From Cryptomeria japonica (lineage: Eukaryota > Streptophyta > Pinopsida > Cupressales > Cupressaceae), in the NCBI RefSeq assembly GCF_030272615.1, contig NC_081412.1, forward strand, positions 473,852,157-473,916,156: 64,000 nt of DNA, given 5' to 3'. The position numbers were made by a program, and so were the translations under genes. Position 1 is the stretch's first letter; each line of letters opens with the position of its first letter. The notes beneath the pieces are model-generated. The model searched no databases. It was not told the origin of the DNA and was given only the letters and a program-made list of their open reading frames with translations. Below, piece after piece: positions 23,565 to 35,217 of the stretch.

Positions 23565-24955
23565 TAAGTTATTATGTTTTACTTGTGTTTGGACATTATT
23601 ATTATGTTATGTTCTTATATGGTAATGGTGAAATTTATATGTTTAATTTTTATAGGGATATTGTGCAAATCTTTTAAGATGTGTGTTACTTGTGGTTTTG
23701 GTTTTGCCAATTACAATTGGAAAGATTATTTTTTGTGTTAAAAGTTGATTAACTCTTTTAAGAGAATTAAGTGTCTTTTACAGGATCTATTGTTTTCTTC
23801 TTTGATCTTGTAAAAGATTCTACCTTCTCCTTTGAATTGCTTAGCATTGAAAACATCTTATTCAATTGTGGAATTGAATATATGCGATAGCCTCCACCCA
23901 ATATTCTCTAATCTAATAACATGTGTAATTGGTATTGGAAGGGAGAGCAAAAGGATGTTGGCCTTCCTTGCTGCATTTGTATATTGGTTTATTGATTTTG
24001 TGCTTTGGATATTTGCTTTTGATTATATGAGTGCAATCTAGAATGTGTACATAGACGTACATATCATTTTATTATTTTTTGAAAATTAATATGTTAAATT
24101 AAATGATTGACTCACATGATTGGAAGAACATTTTTTTTATATTTTTGAATGAATATAATTATATAAATAAAATTTACTTAGACACAATAATGATGTTTTT
24201 TAAATTTTTCTAAACTTTCCTTAATGGATGAGTCTTGCATTTGAATGGGATAGCTCGAGTTTGCAAAATTTTATGAATTGATCCAATTCTTTAAGATGGA
24301 TAAATTAAAGAAAATAAAGATTCTAAATTTAAATTGTCTAAAAGAGTTAAATTAACTCTATTCTAATATAAAAACAAATCGTAGCTTTCTCAATTAACTA
24401 TTTTTATGAATTTTTGTTTGAATGAAGTATTCAAATTGAGAGAAAGAAATATTTAAATAATTTAGATAGAATCATGCCATTGGACTCTTGGATTTTTGAG
24501 TATTGAATTAAAGGTGATCCTTCCTAGGTCACATTTGAATCATAAAATATTATAGAAAATTTTCGAAAGCAAGAGAGTATATACTCCATAATGTTTTGAT
24601 TCAAAGATGACTAGTCCTAATCTACACACCTTGACTATGAATTATGTCCCTTGGAGAATTTGAGAGTGATCAATGAAATACTAATTCATAAAAGAAAATT
24701 TAATTTTACTAAAGAACTTGCAATTAAATAAAAAACATTAACTTTTGCAAATCACAAAAATGAAAAAAAGTATATAAGTAAACTGTGAGATCATTCCAAT
24801 AATCAGCCATCATCTATCAAAACATCAAATAATCAATCATAAATTTTGGTTATATAAAAACTATATTTATTTCTTATAGAAAACACGTATCTATGTCAAA
24901 TTCTATTTCTATTTTTTGTGGAAAGTGTAAGATTGAGTGCATAAATTTGCATTAT

Positions 24956-25299
24956 TAAACTTGCATTCTAATATATTTTTAGATCATGGAGTAAAACTAA
25001 ATATGATTTGAAAAAGTATTTCTATTCGATCAATATTAAAAATATGCAACCTTGTTATAAAATATAAACATATCATTTAAAGAAATTGAGGCATTTTCAT
25101 ACCATTTTTTTGTGAAAAGAAAAAAATAGTACTATATTACAAAATCTTTAGATCAATATGAATGCTTTTTCAGTTCAACTCAATATATAATATTAAATAA
25201 AATTGTTTTCTTAGATTGCTTATAATATAAATTCTTTTTTTTTTTTCAATTTTAACTACAACTAGTCACACTTAATAGCACGAGAAAGTCCTCTTTGGA
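24956..25299. other. No recognisable feature
   Basis: AT-rich spacer between the duplicated segment and the LINE remnant. Confidence 0.5.
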
Positions 25300-25940
25300 A
25301 GGAGTGAAACAACATAATATTTAGGGAAGATTCAAGAAACAATAATACTCTATTCCAAGTATTCAAACAACAAATTAAAGAAAATATGAATGTTGCTTCC
25401 TTTGGGTTGTTGAATTTTTTTCCTAGTCCTCAAGAACTTGGAGCTAAACAGAACTGAGGAATTAACCAAAATTTGATGAAGATTAACTGAAATAACTTGA
25501 TCCTAAGAAAGGAGTGAAAATGGTCTTCTTTGGAGGAAGGGTGGGTTAAATGGAATTTTGATGGTTGATATAAGGGAAATCTAGGTATCTCTGGAGTTGG
25601 GGGTGTATTCAGAAGCAACAAGGGGTTTCTTATTGAAGGGTAAAAGATGAATCTTGGCAGAGGTTCTAATAATCATGCAGAAGCTTATGTTACTTAGGAA
25701 GGTCTTAGGAGACTTAGGGAGAAGAGTTATTAGAATATTAACCTCAAAGGGGATTCCACATTGATTGTGAATTGCTTAAATTGAAAAGTAAGATGCCCAT
25801 GGGAAATTAGAAGCTTAATTGAAGACAAAAAGGATTTGATTAGGAACTTCCCTCAACCTAAATTTTGAAATGTTTTTAGAGAAGGTAATAGGGAAACTAA
25901 TGGAATGGTTAATTATGGCCTTAGGTATGAGACATAGACC
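25300..25940 (+). pseudogene. LINE ORF2 C-terminal RNase H domain, degenerate
   Basis: From about 25536 the plus strand reads an RNase H fold of the type fused to plant LINE reverse transcriptases: GWVKWNFDG (first Asp), a NLGISGVGGVFRS block, NNHAEAYVT (Glu), LKGDSTLIVNCL (second Asp), PWEIRSLIEDK, then NVFREGNRETNGMVN. In the last block the usual final catalytic Asp position is Asn. At least five in-frame stops occur. The preceding 230 bases look like the end of the RT-to-RNase H linker. RNase H removes the RNA template strand in this family; this copy is inactive. Confidence 0.75.
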
Positions 25941-26974
25941 TTCCTATTGTTTCCCCACTATACTCCTATTCTAAAAGATGCTCTCTCTATGAACAAGGGA
26001 TAGATTTACCTAAAGGATGCTAATAGTACTTACTGTGTTAATCAAAAGGAATATTATACAAAGGGGGAAAAAAGGCCCTCATTTGTCTTATTTTCATATT
26101 CAAATTTGGCTAAAGTACATTATGTTGATGTGGCTTCTTGATCATGGGCAAGGTTGCATGCTAATTATGATTCTCCTTGGCATAGGGGAAGTTAATGTTT
26201 TAAAATATAAGCAACTTATGAATAAGCCTTGCTTTTATATAGCCATCATTGCTACAAGTGGTGAAAGGATTTGTGGGGATGACATCGCCTTGCTTTTGTA
26301 TTCTCGTAAGGCTGGTTATTTATGGAATGGTCACTTCACATGTACAAATTGGACCACCAGGGTCAATTTTTTAGCCATCCCAAGCCTTAATTGCACTTGC
26401 ATTATTTCCTTTCTAGATTGTAGAAATCTTCATGGGCCTAATTTTCTTTTTGTCTACTTGTCTCTCCTGACTATTGTTGCGATTAAGATTGCAATGGGGG
26501 GTTTTATGAAATGATCTAAACCCAAGGATTATAATGAGTTAAAACAAAAATAAGTATCGAACCTCTTTGATATGGTGGGGTTGACCGCTTATTCCTTTGC
26601 CATGAAAGATTATAATAGGTCCTTGTCGATAAAATTTTTCTTCATGGCAAGAGGGGACAGTTACTATTGGCAACATCAAATTCACTTTTACCGCTAAACT
26701 CATAGCGAGAACCACTTGATTAAAATGCAAAGGACAATAAGTGGAAAAGAATATTTTGAGGACATACAAAATATTTCTCAAGAAATTAATTGGAAAATGG
26801 GAAAGGCCGATGATGTTGTAGAAGGACTATGATCACTCCATCCTGTCGGTCCTGTATGCTATGGTGAGTTTTTATGTAATGAAGTATTTTTACCTTGGAA
26901 GGGTGTTATTCTACTATTCAGGGCTATCAATTTCCAATTATAATCATATCCACTAGGGTGAAAAAATTAACCTA
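25941..26974. other. Unassigned stretch with a 165-codon ORF
   Basis: A plus-strand ORF at 26017-26514 (starting MLIVLTVLIKRNI) is Cys/Ile/Leu-rich and matches nothing I recognise. Parts of the other frames look equally plausible, so it is probably not the coding frame. It lies between the LINE RNase H tail and the coding fossil at 26975-27332, and may be LINE 3' sequence or the 5' part of that fossil. Confidence 0.2.
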
Positions 26975-27332
26975 TCATTTTATTTCTTCTCATATTTGTT
27001 TGCTAGTATTTGTAAAGGAGCCTCTCCCCCTTTGCATAAAGGGGCCTCTCCCCCTTTACATAAAGGGTTACTTTATTCCCTTTATCAATTTTCCTTTGAC
27101 TATTCCCCTCACCATAATAATTTCTTAATCTACCCTGAAAACCCTAGTGATATTGAGGAAGCCCCTCATAGTTTAGTTCATATTGAACTTATTAAATCCA
27201 AACTACTGCCTCCTAAATGTAATAATATTTCACCTAACATAAAAGGAAAAAAGCTAAAAAAAACCTATCAATGCTCTGGAGGTTGTGCTTCTTAAAACTG
27301 TCCCAAATAAATGGAAAGCCTCTACTCCCAAG
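26975..27332 (+). pseudogene. 5' part of an unidentified coding fossil split by the chromovirus
   Basis: A plus-strand frame runs from about 26996 through a segment with YPENPSDIEEAPHSLVH. A one-base slip in an A-run at 27255-27262 shifts it to a frame ending KWKASTPK at the insertion point. After removing the chromovirus (27333-58878) and one target copy, the frame continues without a break into PNPPMARNTNKG at 58884. This shows that both sides once formed one reading frame. I do not recognise the protein: it is lysine- and acid-rich, possibly an ORF1-type or nuclear protein. Confidence 0.5.
27019..27066 (+). repeat. Two-copy 24-bp tandem repeat
   Basis: Two adjacent copies of GCCTCTCCCCCTTTGCATAA plus AGGG, differing at one base. 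In the coding-fossil frame it gives a duplicated GASPPLHK peptide. Confidence 0.85.
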
Positions 27333-28947
27333 TGATGAGGAGGTAATAGAATGAAAGGATAATCTTACACCAATTAACCTCTAAGGCTCACAACTCAACC
27401 AAAACCCTACTACCAAAGGGTCCTACACAACACCAAGTCAATCTATAGTTTCGTGTCACTTAACAATACCTTAGGAGACTCAAAGGCTCCAATATGTCCC
27501 CTTCCAAAATAACAAAACACTCACAAGTCTTGATTGACTACACACACCTTTTCTTACATGAGTGGGCTACTACTAAGATTTAGGGGTTTGAAGTGCCCAC
27601 TTGATCAATTCAACACAACAACCCTTGGAGGGGTAATATTAGAACATATTGACATAAATGAGATAGGATTCCATGGTCTAGACTCTTCGTACCATCAATA
27701 TTGACTCACTTGCTCATAGATAGACCTGATTGCATTTAGGCCTCCTTTTGGGGTAATTAGGTAATACCTTTTGATTCCAAAAGGATCTAGACAAAAAAAT
27801 TATATTTATTGACACCCTTTTGGGAGTTCTCCACAATATCTCACTTTCAGGTTCCAAGACTATATGTAGATATTCCAATCGATACTGCACCAATTGACCT
27901 AATAGGGCTATTAGGCCTTCTTGATTGGGCACTTTCCAAAATCTTATATGATCCTCCTTCTTGATGAATTTACCTAAACATGGAATGTTATATCAACCTT
28001 CAAAACACTCTTCTACAACATTCAAACCTCTTCCCTGTTCTCTACAACTCAATTCACATGTACTCTCATCATTCAACTGGTTTGTCACATGATGATGCCA
28101 GACCTATGGATTCTTCATCAAACATAAAAAAATGTTGGAGGAAAATTTTGGCACTATATTAATATATATCATACAAAGTCCTATCACATTCCACAGTTTC
28201 AAGATTCTTGATTGAGAATTGATAGGCCAAAATCCATTATATTAGTCAAAACCTAGGGTTTTAAGGGTTTCAGACCACCTGATAAAGTAATGCTTGCCAA
28301 ACAAAACATAGATCACTTCAAAAATTTAAAATAATTTCAAAAGAAAGATAAGTAACTATAGTTTTAGGATTTGTATCATAATCATACTTGCCAATCCACC
28401 TTCAATGCAGAATCAAGAGAAAATCAGACGATTTCTCAAAATTTCCAACACTTTGATGCTTGTATTATGCTCCAACTAACAAAAAACCTACATATTTTGG
28501 TCTTTGGGACGTTTATAGGTTCTTCCAAAATTACCACAACCATCCCCAACCAATTTTCAAGTGAACTAATCTTTGCAGTGCAAAACCAACCAAAGTTGCA
28601 AAATTGTCATGACAACAAATGGACAACTTTTGCAACTTGGTACTAACTTAGACTTCGGACTATCTTAGTACACTAAAGTCATCACATATAATTTTATTTC
28701 ATCAAAAATAAATCAAATAACCCTTTGGTCACCTAGTCTCACAATTTAGACTATTGTGACCCTTAATGACTCAAATTTCTCTACAAAACCCTAAGTGACA
28801 ATTTGACCCACACTTGGACAAGACTTGTCACACTCCTATTACATTGATTACATCAATGAACCATGGGATCTCATTACAATCATCCTAGACTATTTGACAA
28901 CCAAGATGACCTTAATCTATGTCTTCATAGGTGGTGCTCCTGCACCA
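27333..28947 (-). repeat. 3' LTR of the chromovirus, 1,615 bp
   Basis: Plus-strand ends are TGATGAGGAGGTAAT and CTCCTGCACCA; on the minus strand it therefore runs TGGTGCAGGAG...CCTCATCA. It aligns along its length with 57269-58878. Short ORFs inside are not genes. Confidence 0.92.
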
Positions 28948-28957
28948 TACTCCCCAG
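28948..28957 (-). other. Polypurine tract of the chromovirus
   Basis: The minus strand reads CTGGGGAGTA directly before the 3' LTR, the position of the plus-strand primer. Confidence 0.6.
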
Positions 28958-28969
28958 GTAAAAATTGTC

Positions 28970-29486
28970 TCAAGTCCTCTTAGAGACCAATTGCTGCAAA
29001 TCAATACCCTTCTTTTTAATGTCTTCGTCCAACATCCATGTAGCTTTTGATTCAGGAAGTCCTTTCCATTTAACCAAGTTATCAAAATAGGTCTTGTGTC
29101 TTGTCCTCTTGGCTTCCCTGCTATCCAAAATGCACTCCATCTTAGGTGGCTCCGTAGATGGGAGGTGTTTCATCCATTCTTCATCTTCTAGAATAGTTTC
29201 ACCTTCACTTTCTCCCATAGTAGGACTCATGTACAATGCTAGATCAGAAACAATGAATATGGGTGAAATAGGAATATCATTAGGGAGTTCAATTTTATAA
29301 GCATTAGGACCATGTTTCTTTAAAATTTTACAAGGCCCAATCTTTCTCATCATCAACTTGTTATGGCTTCCCTTTGGCAACCTATTCTTGTTAAGATGAA
29401 CCACGACCATGTCACCTACTTGGTACTGCACATCTCTCCTTCTTTGATCCACTCTTTCCTTAGTCTTTTGTATGTAATGGTATAGG
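28970..29486 (-). pseudogene. Chromovirus integrase C-terminus and chromodomain
   Basis: It continues the integrase frame from 33000 after the insert at 29492-32994. It reads YHYIQKTKERVDQRRRD, then a YQVGDMVVVHLNKNRLP block and GPCKILKKHGPNAYKIELP, the GPY/F-type C-terminal integrase module. It ends with a chromodomain: FDNLVKWKGLPESKATWM near 29000-29090. The chromodomain places the element in the chromovirus branch of Ty3/gypsy and in that group guides integration to modified chromatin. This part is open for about 170 codons, ending with a stop at 28970. Confidence 0.9.
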
Positions 29487-29491
29487 GTATC

Positions 29492-31029
29492 TGATGCAGA
29501 GCACCATAGTTCCAAAACACATTCACTCAAGAACCCTTCAAGGTTCATTCCAAACTATTCATTTAAGGCATAAAAACAACTTCTCCATCAATATCAATCT
29601 ATCATCATACTTTCATGCATGCTAAAGGGGTTCATTAATGATGTCTCAAAGATATCCAATCATTTATACCTTTGCAAACCATTAAACTTCATTGTACATT
29701 GAAAGAATCCAATTCACTATCATCAAAGTGATTGTCATTCACATGATAGTTTTCTATACCTTCACACATACATTAATAACTTTCAAACCAGAGCATATTT
29801 AGAAGATCGCTTCAGTGAGGCTGTACAAAACTAGGTTTTAAAAGTCATATCAAAAATTCAGAACAATCCAACAAATCATTAAAAAGTTGTCATCTCTGCA
29901 CCGAGACCAAATTTTGTCTGTCATAAATCTGGAAAATGTATGCTTGCTACCTGCTAGGGCATCATATTTCACAACAAAGACTTAACCAAAAGAAAACAAT
30001 ACCATACTCAAATGAAATCCATCTGAATATAATTTCATGATATGCAAGTCATTAATTTTTCCAATTGTGAAATCACAAGATAAGTACAAACCCTTTCCAG
30101 CAACTCCATTTAAGACAGTTGAAAACAAGTTTTCACCAAAATCTTCATAACTTCCACAAATATAAACAAAAATGGCTCATACCAAAGGTAAAAGAAAGAA
30201 GATTCACATATCTTTCCAATAATTCTATTTAGAGGTCTTAATAATCTCATATGAGTTCATACCATATGCTGCAATGTGACTGTTCTCAGGAAGTGTCAAA
30301 TCTGCAATTAACAACTTTCACCAAAATTTCCATATCTTCTTCATTTCTAAACATAATAACTCCAAACCAAAAGGAAAAGAAAGTTAATTAACATATATAA
30401 CTATAAATTATACATATACAAAGGTTTCCAAGCCATACATGGTCATAAAAGGCCTGTAACCAACACAAAAATTAGAAAGCCAACCAAAATAACAATAGTA
30501 GAATGCACCAAAATGTATCCAAAATGTTATCCTTTCTTCTCTATTATTCCAATAATGATTTGGTTCAACCAATACAACATATTTATAGATTCTTTGGTAT
30601 TTATAAGTCATCCAACTACCTTTATGACCCTTCATCTTCCCTTTTACAACTTTATGTGCAATTTTTGCACTTTTACTTTTTTGCAAATATTGCACTTTAG
30701 CAATTTTCTTGCAACTTTGACACTTTTTCCTAATGACTCTCCAAATTGTAAAAACCCCCTAAACATGTCCAAATAATCTATTTAATACCTTTTACATACT
30801 TGATAGCCTTATCATGGCCTTTTATACAATTTTGACCATCTTGACCTATAAGGGCCTATATGGACAACTAGGACATAATCAGGACTTGCTTACATTTTTA
30901 GGCTTCCAAGCCTTACAAATCATTCCAAATGGATTCAAATACATTATAAATGACCTTCAAATATTAATTATATTTCAAATGATGACTTTGACCATATATT
31001 TGCCTTACACCATGGGTTCTCCTGCACCA
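29492..31029 (-). repeat. 3' LTR of the non-autonomous element, 1,538 bp
   Basis: Plus-strand ends TGATGCAGAGCACC and TTCTCCTGCACCA. It aligns closely with 31481-32994 throughout. The main length difference is a short indel near 30675 (CTTTTACTTTTTTGC versus a shorter run in the other copy). Confidence 0.93.
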
Positions 31030-31480
31030 CACTACCGGCTTTGAAAGATTTCCAAGTCTCTTGGAAATGAGTAACATGATGCCTCTGCTACATTCTGATT
31101 CAATCAAGACTCCTATCAATGGAGTTTATACTGGCTGCTTCCAATGGTGCATCTCTCATTTGAAGTCCACTCCTCCAAGCTGCTACAAACACCCAACAAC
31201 TTCTGTCCCTCATCTGGGAGTCATCTCTTGCCTCTCTCCCTAGGACTCTTGGTGACACACTAGACCTGCTTCTCAGGCCCTTTGGACCATCTCCTATGGC
31301 CCCCTCTGGTAGACCTTCCTGTCCACCCACTTGTAGCTGAGTGAACCTGCACCAAACCTACAACCAAGAAACTTTAATCACAAGAATTAAATAAACGATC
31401 TCATGGGCTAGCAACTGGTGTGGATTGCCTCCTTTGGTGCTCTACCCACACACTCAAGCTCTTCTAGCTTTGATACCAAT
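31030..31480 (-). other. Internal region of the non-autonomous element with PBS
   Basis: 451 bases, somewhat GC-richer than the LTRs. No retroviral domain is visible in any frame; a 76-codon minus-strand ORF (31100-31330) is unassigned. The minus strand at 31466-31477 reads TGGTATCAAAGC, three bases from the LTR. It is one base different from the initiator-Met PBS, so priming should be by the same tRNA. Confidence 0.8.
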
Positions 31481-32994
31481 TTGATGCAGAGCACCATAGT
31501 TCCAAAACACATTCAGTCAATAAACCTTCAAGGTTAATTCCAAACTATTCATTTAAGGCATAAATACAACTTCTCCATCAATATCAATCTATCATCATAC
31601 TTTCATGCATGCTATAGGGGTTCATTAATGATTTCTCAAACATATCCAATCATTTATACCTTTGCAAACCATTAAACTTCATTGTGCATTGAAAGAATCC
31701 AATTCACTATCATCAAAGTGATTGTCATTCACATGACAGTTTTCTATACCTTCACACAGACATTAATAACTTTCAAACCAGAGCATATTTAGAAGATCGC
31801 TTCAGTGAGGCTGTACAAAACTAGGTTTTAAAAGTCATATCAAAAATTAAGAACAATCCAACAATTCTTTAAAAAGTTGTCATCTCTGCACTGAGACCAA
31901 ATTTTGTCTGTCATAACTCTGGAAAATGTATGCTTGCTACCTGCTAGGGCATCATATTTCACAACAAAGACTTAACCAAAAGAAAACAATACCATACTCA
32001 AATGAAATCCATCTGAATATAATTTCATGATATGCAAGTCATTAATTTTTCCAATTGTGAAATCACAAGATAAGTACAAACCCTTTCCAGCAACTCCATT
32101 TAAGACAGTTGAAAACCAGTTTTCACCAAAATCTTCATAACTTCCACAAATATAAACAAAAATGCCTCATACCAAAGGTAAAAGAAAGAGGATTCACATA
32201 TATTTCCAATAAGTCTATTTAGAGGTCTTAATAATCTCACATGATTTCATACCATATGCTGCAATGTGACTGTTCTCAGGGAGTGTCAAATCTGCAATTA
32301 ACAACTTTCACCAAAACTTCCATATCTTCTTCATTTCTAAACATAATAACTCAAAACCAAAAGGAAAAGAAATTTAATTAACATATCTAACTATAAATTA
32401 TAAATATACAAAGGTTTCCAAGCCATACATGGTCATACAAGGCCTGGAACCAACACAAAAACTGGAAAGCCAACCAAAATAACAATAGTAGAATGCACCA
32501 AAATGTATCCAAAATGTTCTCCTTTCTTCTCTATTATTCCAATAATTATTTGGTTTTACCAATACAACATATTTATAGACTCTTTGGTAGTTATAAACCA
32601 TCCAACTACCTTTATGACCCTTCATCTTCCCTTTTACAACTTTATGTGCAATTTTTGCACTTTTGCAATTTTCTTGCAACTTTGACACTTTTTCCTAATG
32701 ACTCTCCAAATTATAAAACCCCCCTAAATATGTCCAAATAATCTATTTAATACCTTTTACATACTTGATAGCCTTCTCATGGCCTTTTATACAATTTTGA
32801 CCATCTTGACCTATAAGGGCCTATATGGACAACTAGGACATAATCAGGACTTGCTTACATTTTTAGGCTTCCAAGCCTTACAAATAATTCCAAATGGATT
32901 CAAATACATTATAAATGACCTTCAAATATCAATTATATTTCAAATGATGACTTTGACCATATATTTTCCTTACACCATGGGTGCTCCTGCACCA
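31481..32994 (-). repeat. 5' LTR of the non-autonomous element, 1,514 bp
   Basis: Partner of 29492-31029, with TG...CA ends and target copy gtatc at 32995-32999. ORFs in it mirror those in the other LTR and are not genes. Confidence 0.93.
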
Positions 32995-32999
32995 GTATC

Positions 33000-34452
33000 C
33001 CTGACTTGTTGGTGAACCTCTTTCATAGAATTTGCAAATTCATTAGCATGTCCACTCCTCTTGTCCAATCCCTAAACATCTCTTGATTCAAAAACTCCTC
33101 TTGGATGACTATCATACACAATCTCAAAAGGACTCAGACCTCTACTTCTGTTTGTTGAATCATTATAGGCATATTCTTCTTGAGGTATCACCACATCCCA
33201 ACTACATCCATTCTCTCTTCTCAAACATCTAAGAAGGTTTTATAATGACCTATTCACAGCCTCAATTTGGCCATCAATCTGAGGGTGATAGGATGAACTA
33301 AAGGACAAGTTTGTACCCAATATTTTCGACAATTTTCTCCAAAAATGTCCTACAATTTTTCTATCCCTATAACATACAATACTGAAAGGCAACCCATGGA
33401 TTCTGACAATTTCTTTGAAAAACAAGCCTGCAATATAGCTAGCATCATTTGTGGTTTTACAAGGAATAAAGTGAGCCATCCTGTTGAACCTGTCTACCAC
33501 AACAAACACACTGTCATGACCAGTCTTTGTATTTGGTAACCCCATCACAAAGTCCATACTCAAGCTTTCCCAAGGTCTACTTGGTATAGGAAAAGGCTGG
33601 TACAATCCTGCATTGGTTGAGACCCCCTTCGCTCTTTGACACATAGTGAAACTCTCAACAAACTTTCTGATATCAGTTTGCATCCATGGCCAAAAGTAAA
33701 ATCTCCTAACTAGGTCCAAGGTCTTATTGAGCCTAAAATGACCTCCTAAACCACCACTATGTTTCTCCTTCACTACATTATCCCTCATTGAACACTTACG
33801 GATACACAGTTGACACCCATTGAACAAAAGACCATCTTGCAAGGTGTAGTAAAAAAAATCACTAGGGAAAGCATTTGCAAACTCATTGCATACCTTATTC
33901 TTGAAATCTTGGTCATCTTCATACTATCCTTTGAGTGCCTCAACACCCATGCTCTGCAATTGCACTTGTTGCACTATCAACACCCTTCTACTTAGAGCAC
34001 CTACAACCTTATTGGCTATCCCTTTTTTATGCTTGATGAAGAAGGTGTATGCTTGGAGGCTTTCAACCCATTTTATATGCCTATGATTGAGCTTCTCTTA
34101 TCCATTCAAAAAACTTAGAGCATGATTATCAGTATATACAATAAATTCCTTAGGAAGCAAGTAGTGCCTCCATTTTTTCAGAGCTTATACCATGTCATAC
34201 AACTCTAGATCATATGAGGAATACTTCCTCTTTGCTTCATTCAGTTTTTCATAGAAAAAGGCCATCGGTCTTCCATCTTGGCTCAATACTACTCCTATAG
34301 CCAACCCACTTGCATCACATTCAATGGTGAATACCTTATTGAAATCAGGCAATACTAGGACTGGGTACTTGGCAACTTTCTGTTTCAAACACTCAAAACT
34401 CTGATCTACTTCTTTATACCATACAAACTTCACCTTACCACCACCCTTGATG
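33000..34452 (-). pseudogene. Chromovirus RNase H and integrase core
   Basis: From 34452 downward: RNase H (FTIECDASGLAIGVVLSQDG; DLELYDMV; YTDNHALSFL). Stops near 34100 and 33925 follow, then integrase. The zinc-binding segment has HSGGLGGHF intact, but one Cys of the CxxC pair is Phe (SFTMCQRAKG). In the catalytic core the first Asp is kept (LSMDFVMGLP), the second Asp is Tyr (IVCYRDRKIVGHFW) and Glu is kept (YHPQIDGQIEAVNR). The frame then runs to MKEVHQQVRDT at the insertion site of the 29492-32994 element. Loss of a DDE residue and a zinc ligand makes the integrase inactive. Confidence 0.92.
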
Positions 34453-34457
34453 GTTTC

Positions 34458-35217
34458 TGTAGACACCTAAAATTGTCATGTCTAATTAAATAAATATTTT
34501 ATTTATTTAATTATCTAAGCTTAATTCTTCTATTAATTAAATAAATCTTTATTTATTTAATTAATTCATTTATCCTCTTCTAGCCTTATTTCTCATTTAA
34601 ATAAATACATTTATTTATTTAAATTATCCTTTTCCTAAATTAAATAAATATCTTATTTATTTAATTGATCCCACTTCTTCTATTAATTAAATAAATCTTT
34701 ATTTATTTAATTAATTCATTAACCTTTTCCACCTATGACACATGTCATTCATCTCTTAATTCATACACTACCTACCCCTTTCATTATTTTGGTATTTCTT
34801 TTACCTACCCTCTAATCCTAGCCGACCTCCTTTTTACACCTCTCAATCTTATCCCTCCATTTCATATTGTGTCTTCTATTTAAGGAGATGCTTCCTTCAT
34901 TATCAAACCCTAATGATCATTTTGACTACACTACGATCCTACTTGCAACCACATTCCGTTCTTTATTGAGCTCTTGTGCATATAAAATTTGATAGCAAAT
35001 ATATCAAGCAAGATCAATGGAGATAGGAAGAATGGAGATCAAAACCCTATTGGACATGTAATGGTATAATCTTTGTGATTTCATTTGATTTGCATTGTCT
35101 TAGGTAATCTTCATATGTTATGGTGGATCTTTGTTGATTGTTAGGCTAGGGTTTGGTGGTTGAATTCATTTAGCCTTTCAATATTGTTATTATTGTTATC
35201 CATTTTCACCATATACA
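34458..35217 (+). repeat. 5' LTR of the Tat-like element, 760 bp
   Basis: TGTAGACACC...CACCATATACA. A TATA-like box (TATTTAAG, 34877-34884) lies after the palindromic U3 block. This LTR is the uninterrupted version; the 3' copy is longer because of an insert. Confidence 0.93.
34483..34715 (+). repeat. Five AT palindromes in the U3 of the Tat-like LTR
   Basis: Five near-perfect inverted repeats of 29-34 bases, at about 34483-34513, 34532-34565, 34595-34624, 34638-34666 and 34682-34715. Each has arms of the type ATTAAATAAAT / ATTTATTTAAT around a 3-5 base centre, with about 50-base spacing. The same five are in the 3' LTR (about 46220-46452). They lie upstream of the TATA-like box, so they may be protein-binding or cruciform-forming U3 elements. 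Confidence 0.9.

Larger units (their letters stand above)
22855..24955 (+). repeat. Duplicated segment, copy carrying the cysteine-rich peptide gene
   Basis: It aligns with 14740-15890 on both sides of the gene: 22855-23060 with 14740-14860, and about 23998-24955 with 14940-15890. The unit includes about 300 bases upstream of the gene (with a CCACGTAG motif near 22866) and about 1.5 kb downstream. Both copies are in the same orientation, 8 kb apart. Confidence 0.75.
29492..32994 (-). mobile_element. Non-autonomous LTR element (LARD/TRIM-like), 3.5 kb, no coding capacity
   Basis: Two long LTRs (29492-31029 and 31481-32994) surround only 451 bp. Perfect 5-bp target copies gtatc flank it (29487-29491 and 32995-32999), and the chromovirus integrase frame is restored when it is removed. 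A PBS-like site next to the right LTR sets the orientation as minus. The LTR pair differs by only a few percent by eye, so it is younger than its host element. Its LTR termini (TGGTGCAGGAG... and ...GCATCA) resemble those of the surrounding chromovirus, a possible source of proteins in trans. Confidence 0.92.

Noticed and set aside
23832-24041. 69-codon ORF after the peptide gene
   Set aside because: Hydrophobic low-complexity frame partly shared with the gene-less duplicate, where it is not open; no support.
26017-26514. 165-codon ORF as a membrane protein gene
   Set aside because: No recognisable family, no clear promoter or poly(A) signal, and neighbouring frames look similarly plausible; left as unassigned.
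30408-33015. Several 60-96-codon ORFs that occur twice
   Set aside because: They lie inside the two LTRs of the 3.5-kb element and mirror each other; no domain, no conserved frame beyond the DNA identity.
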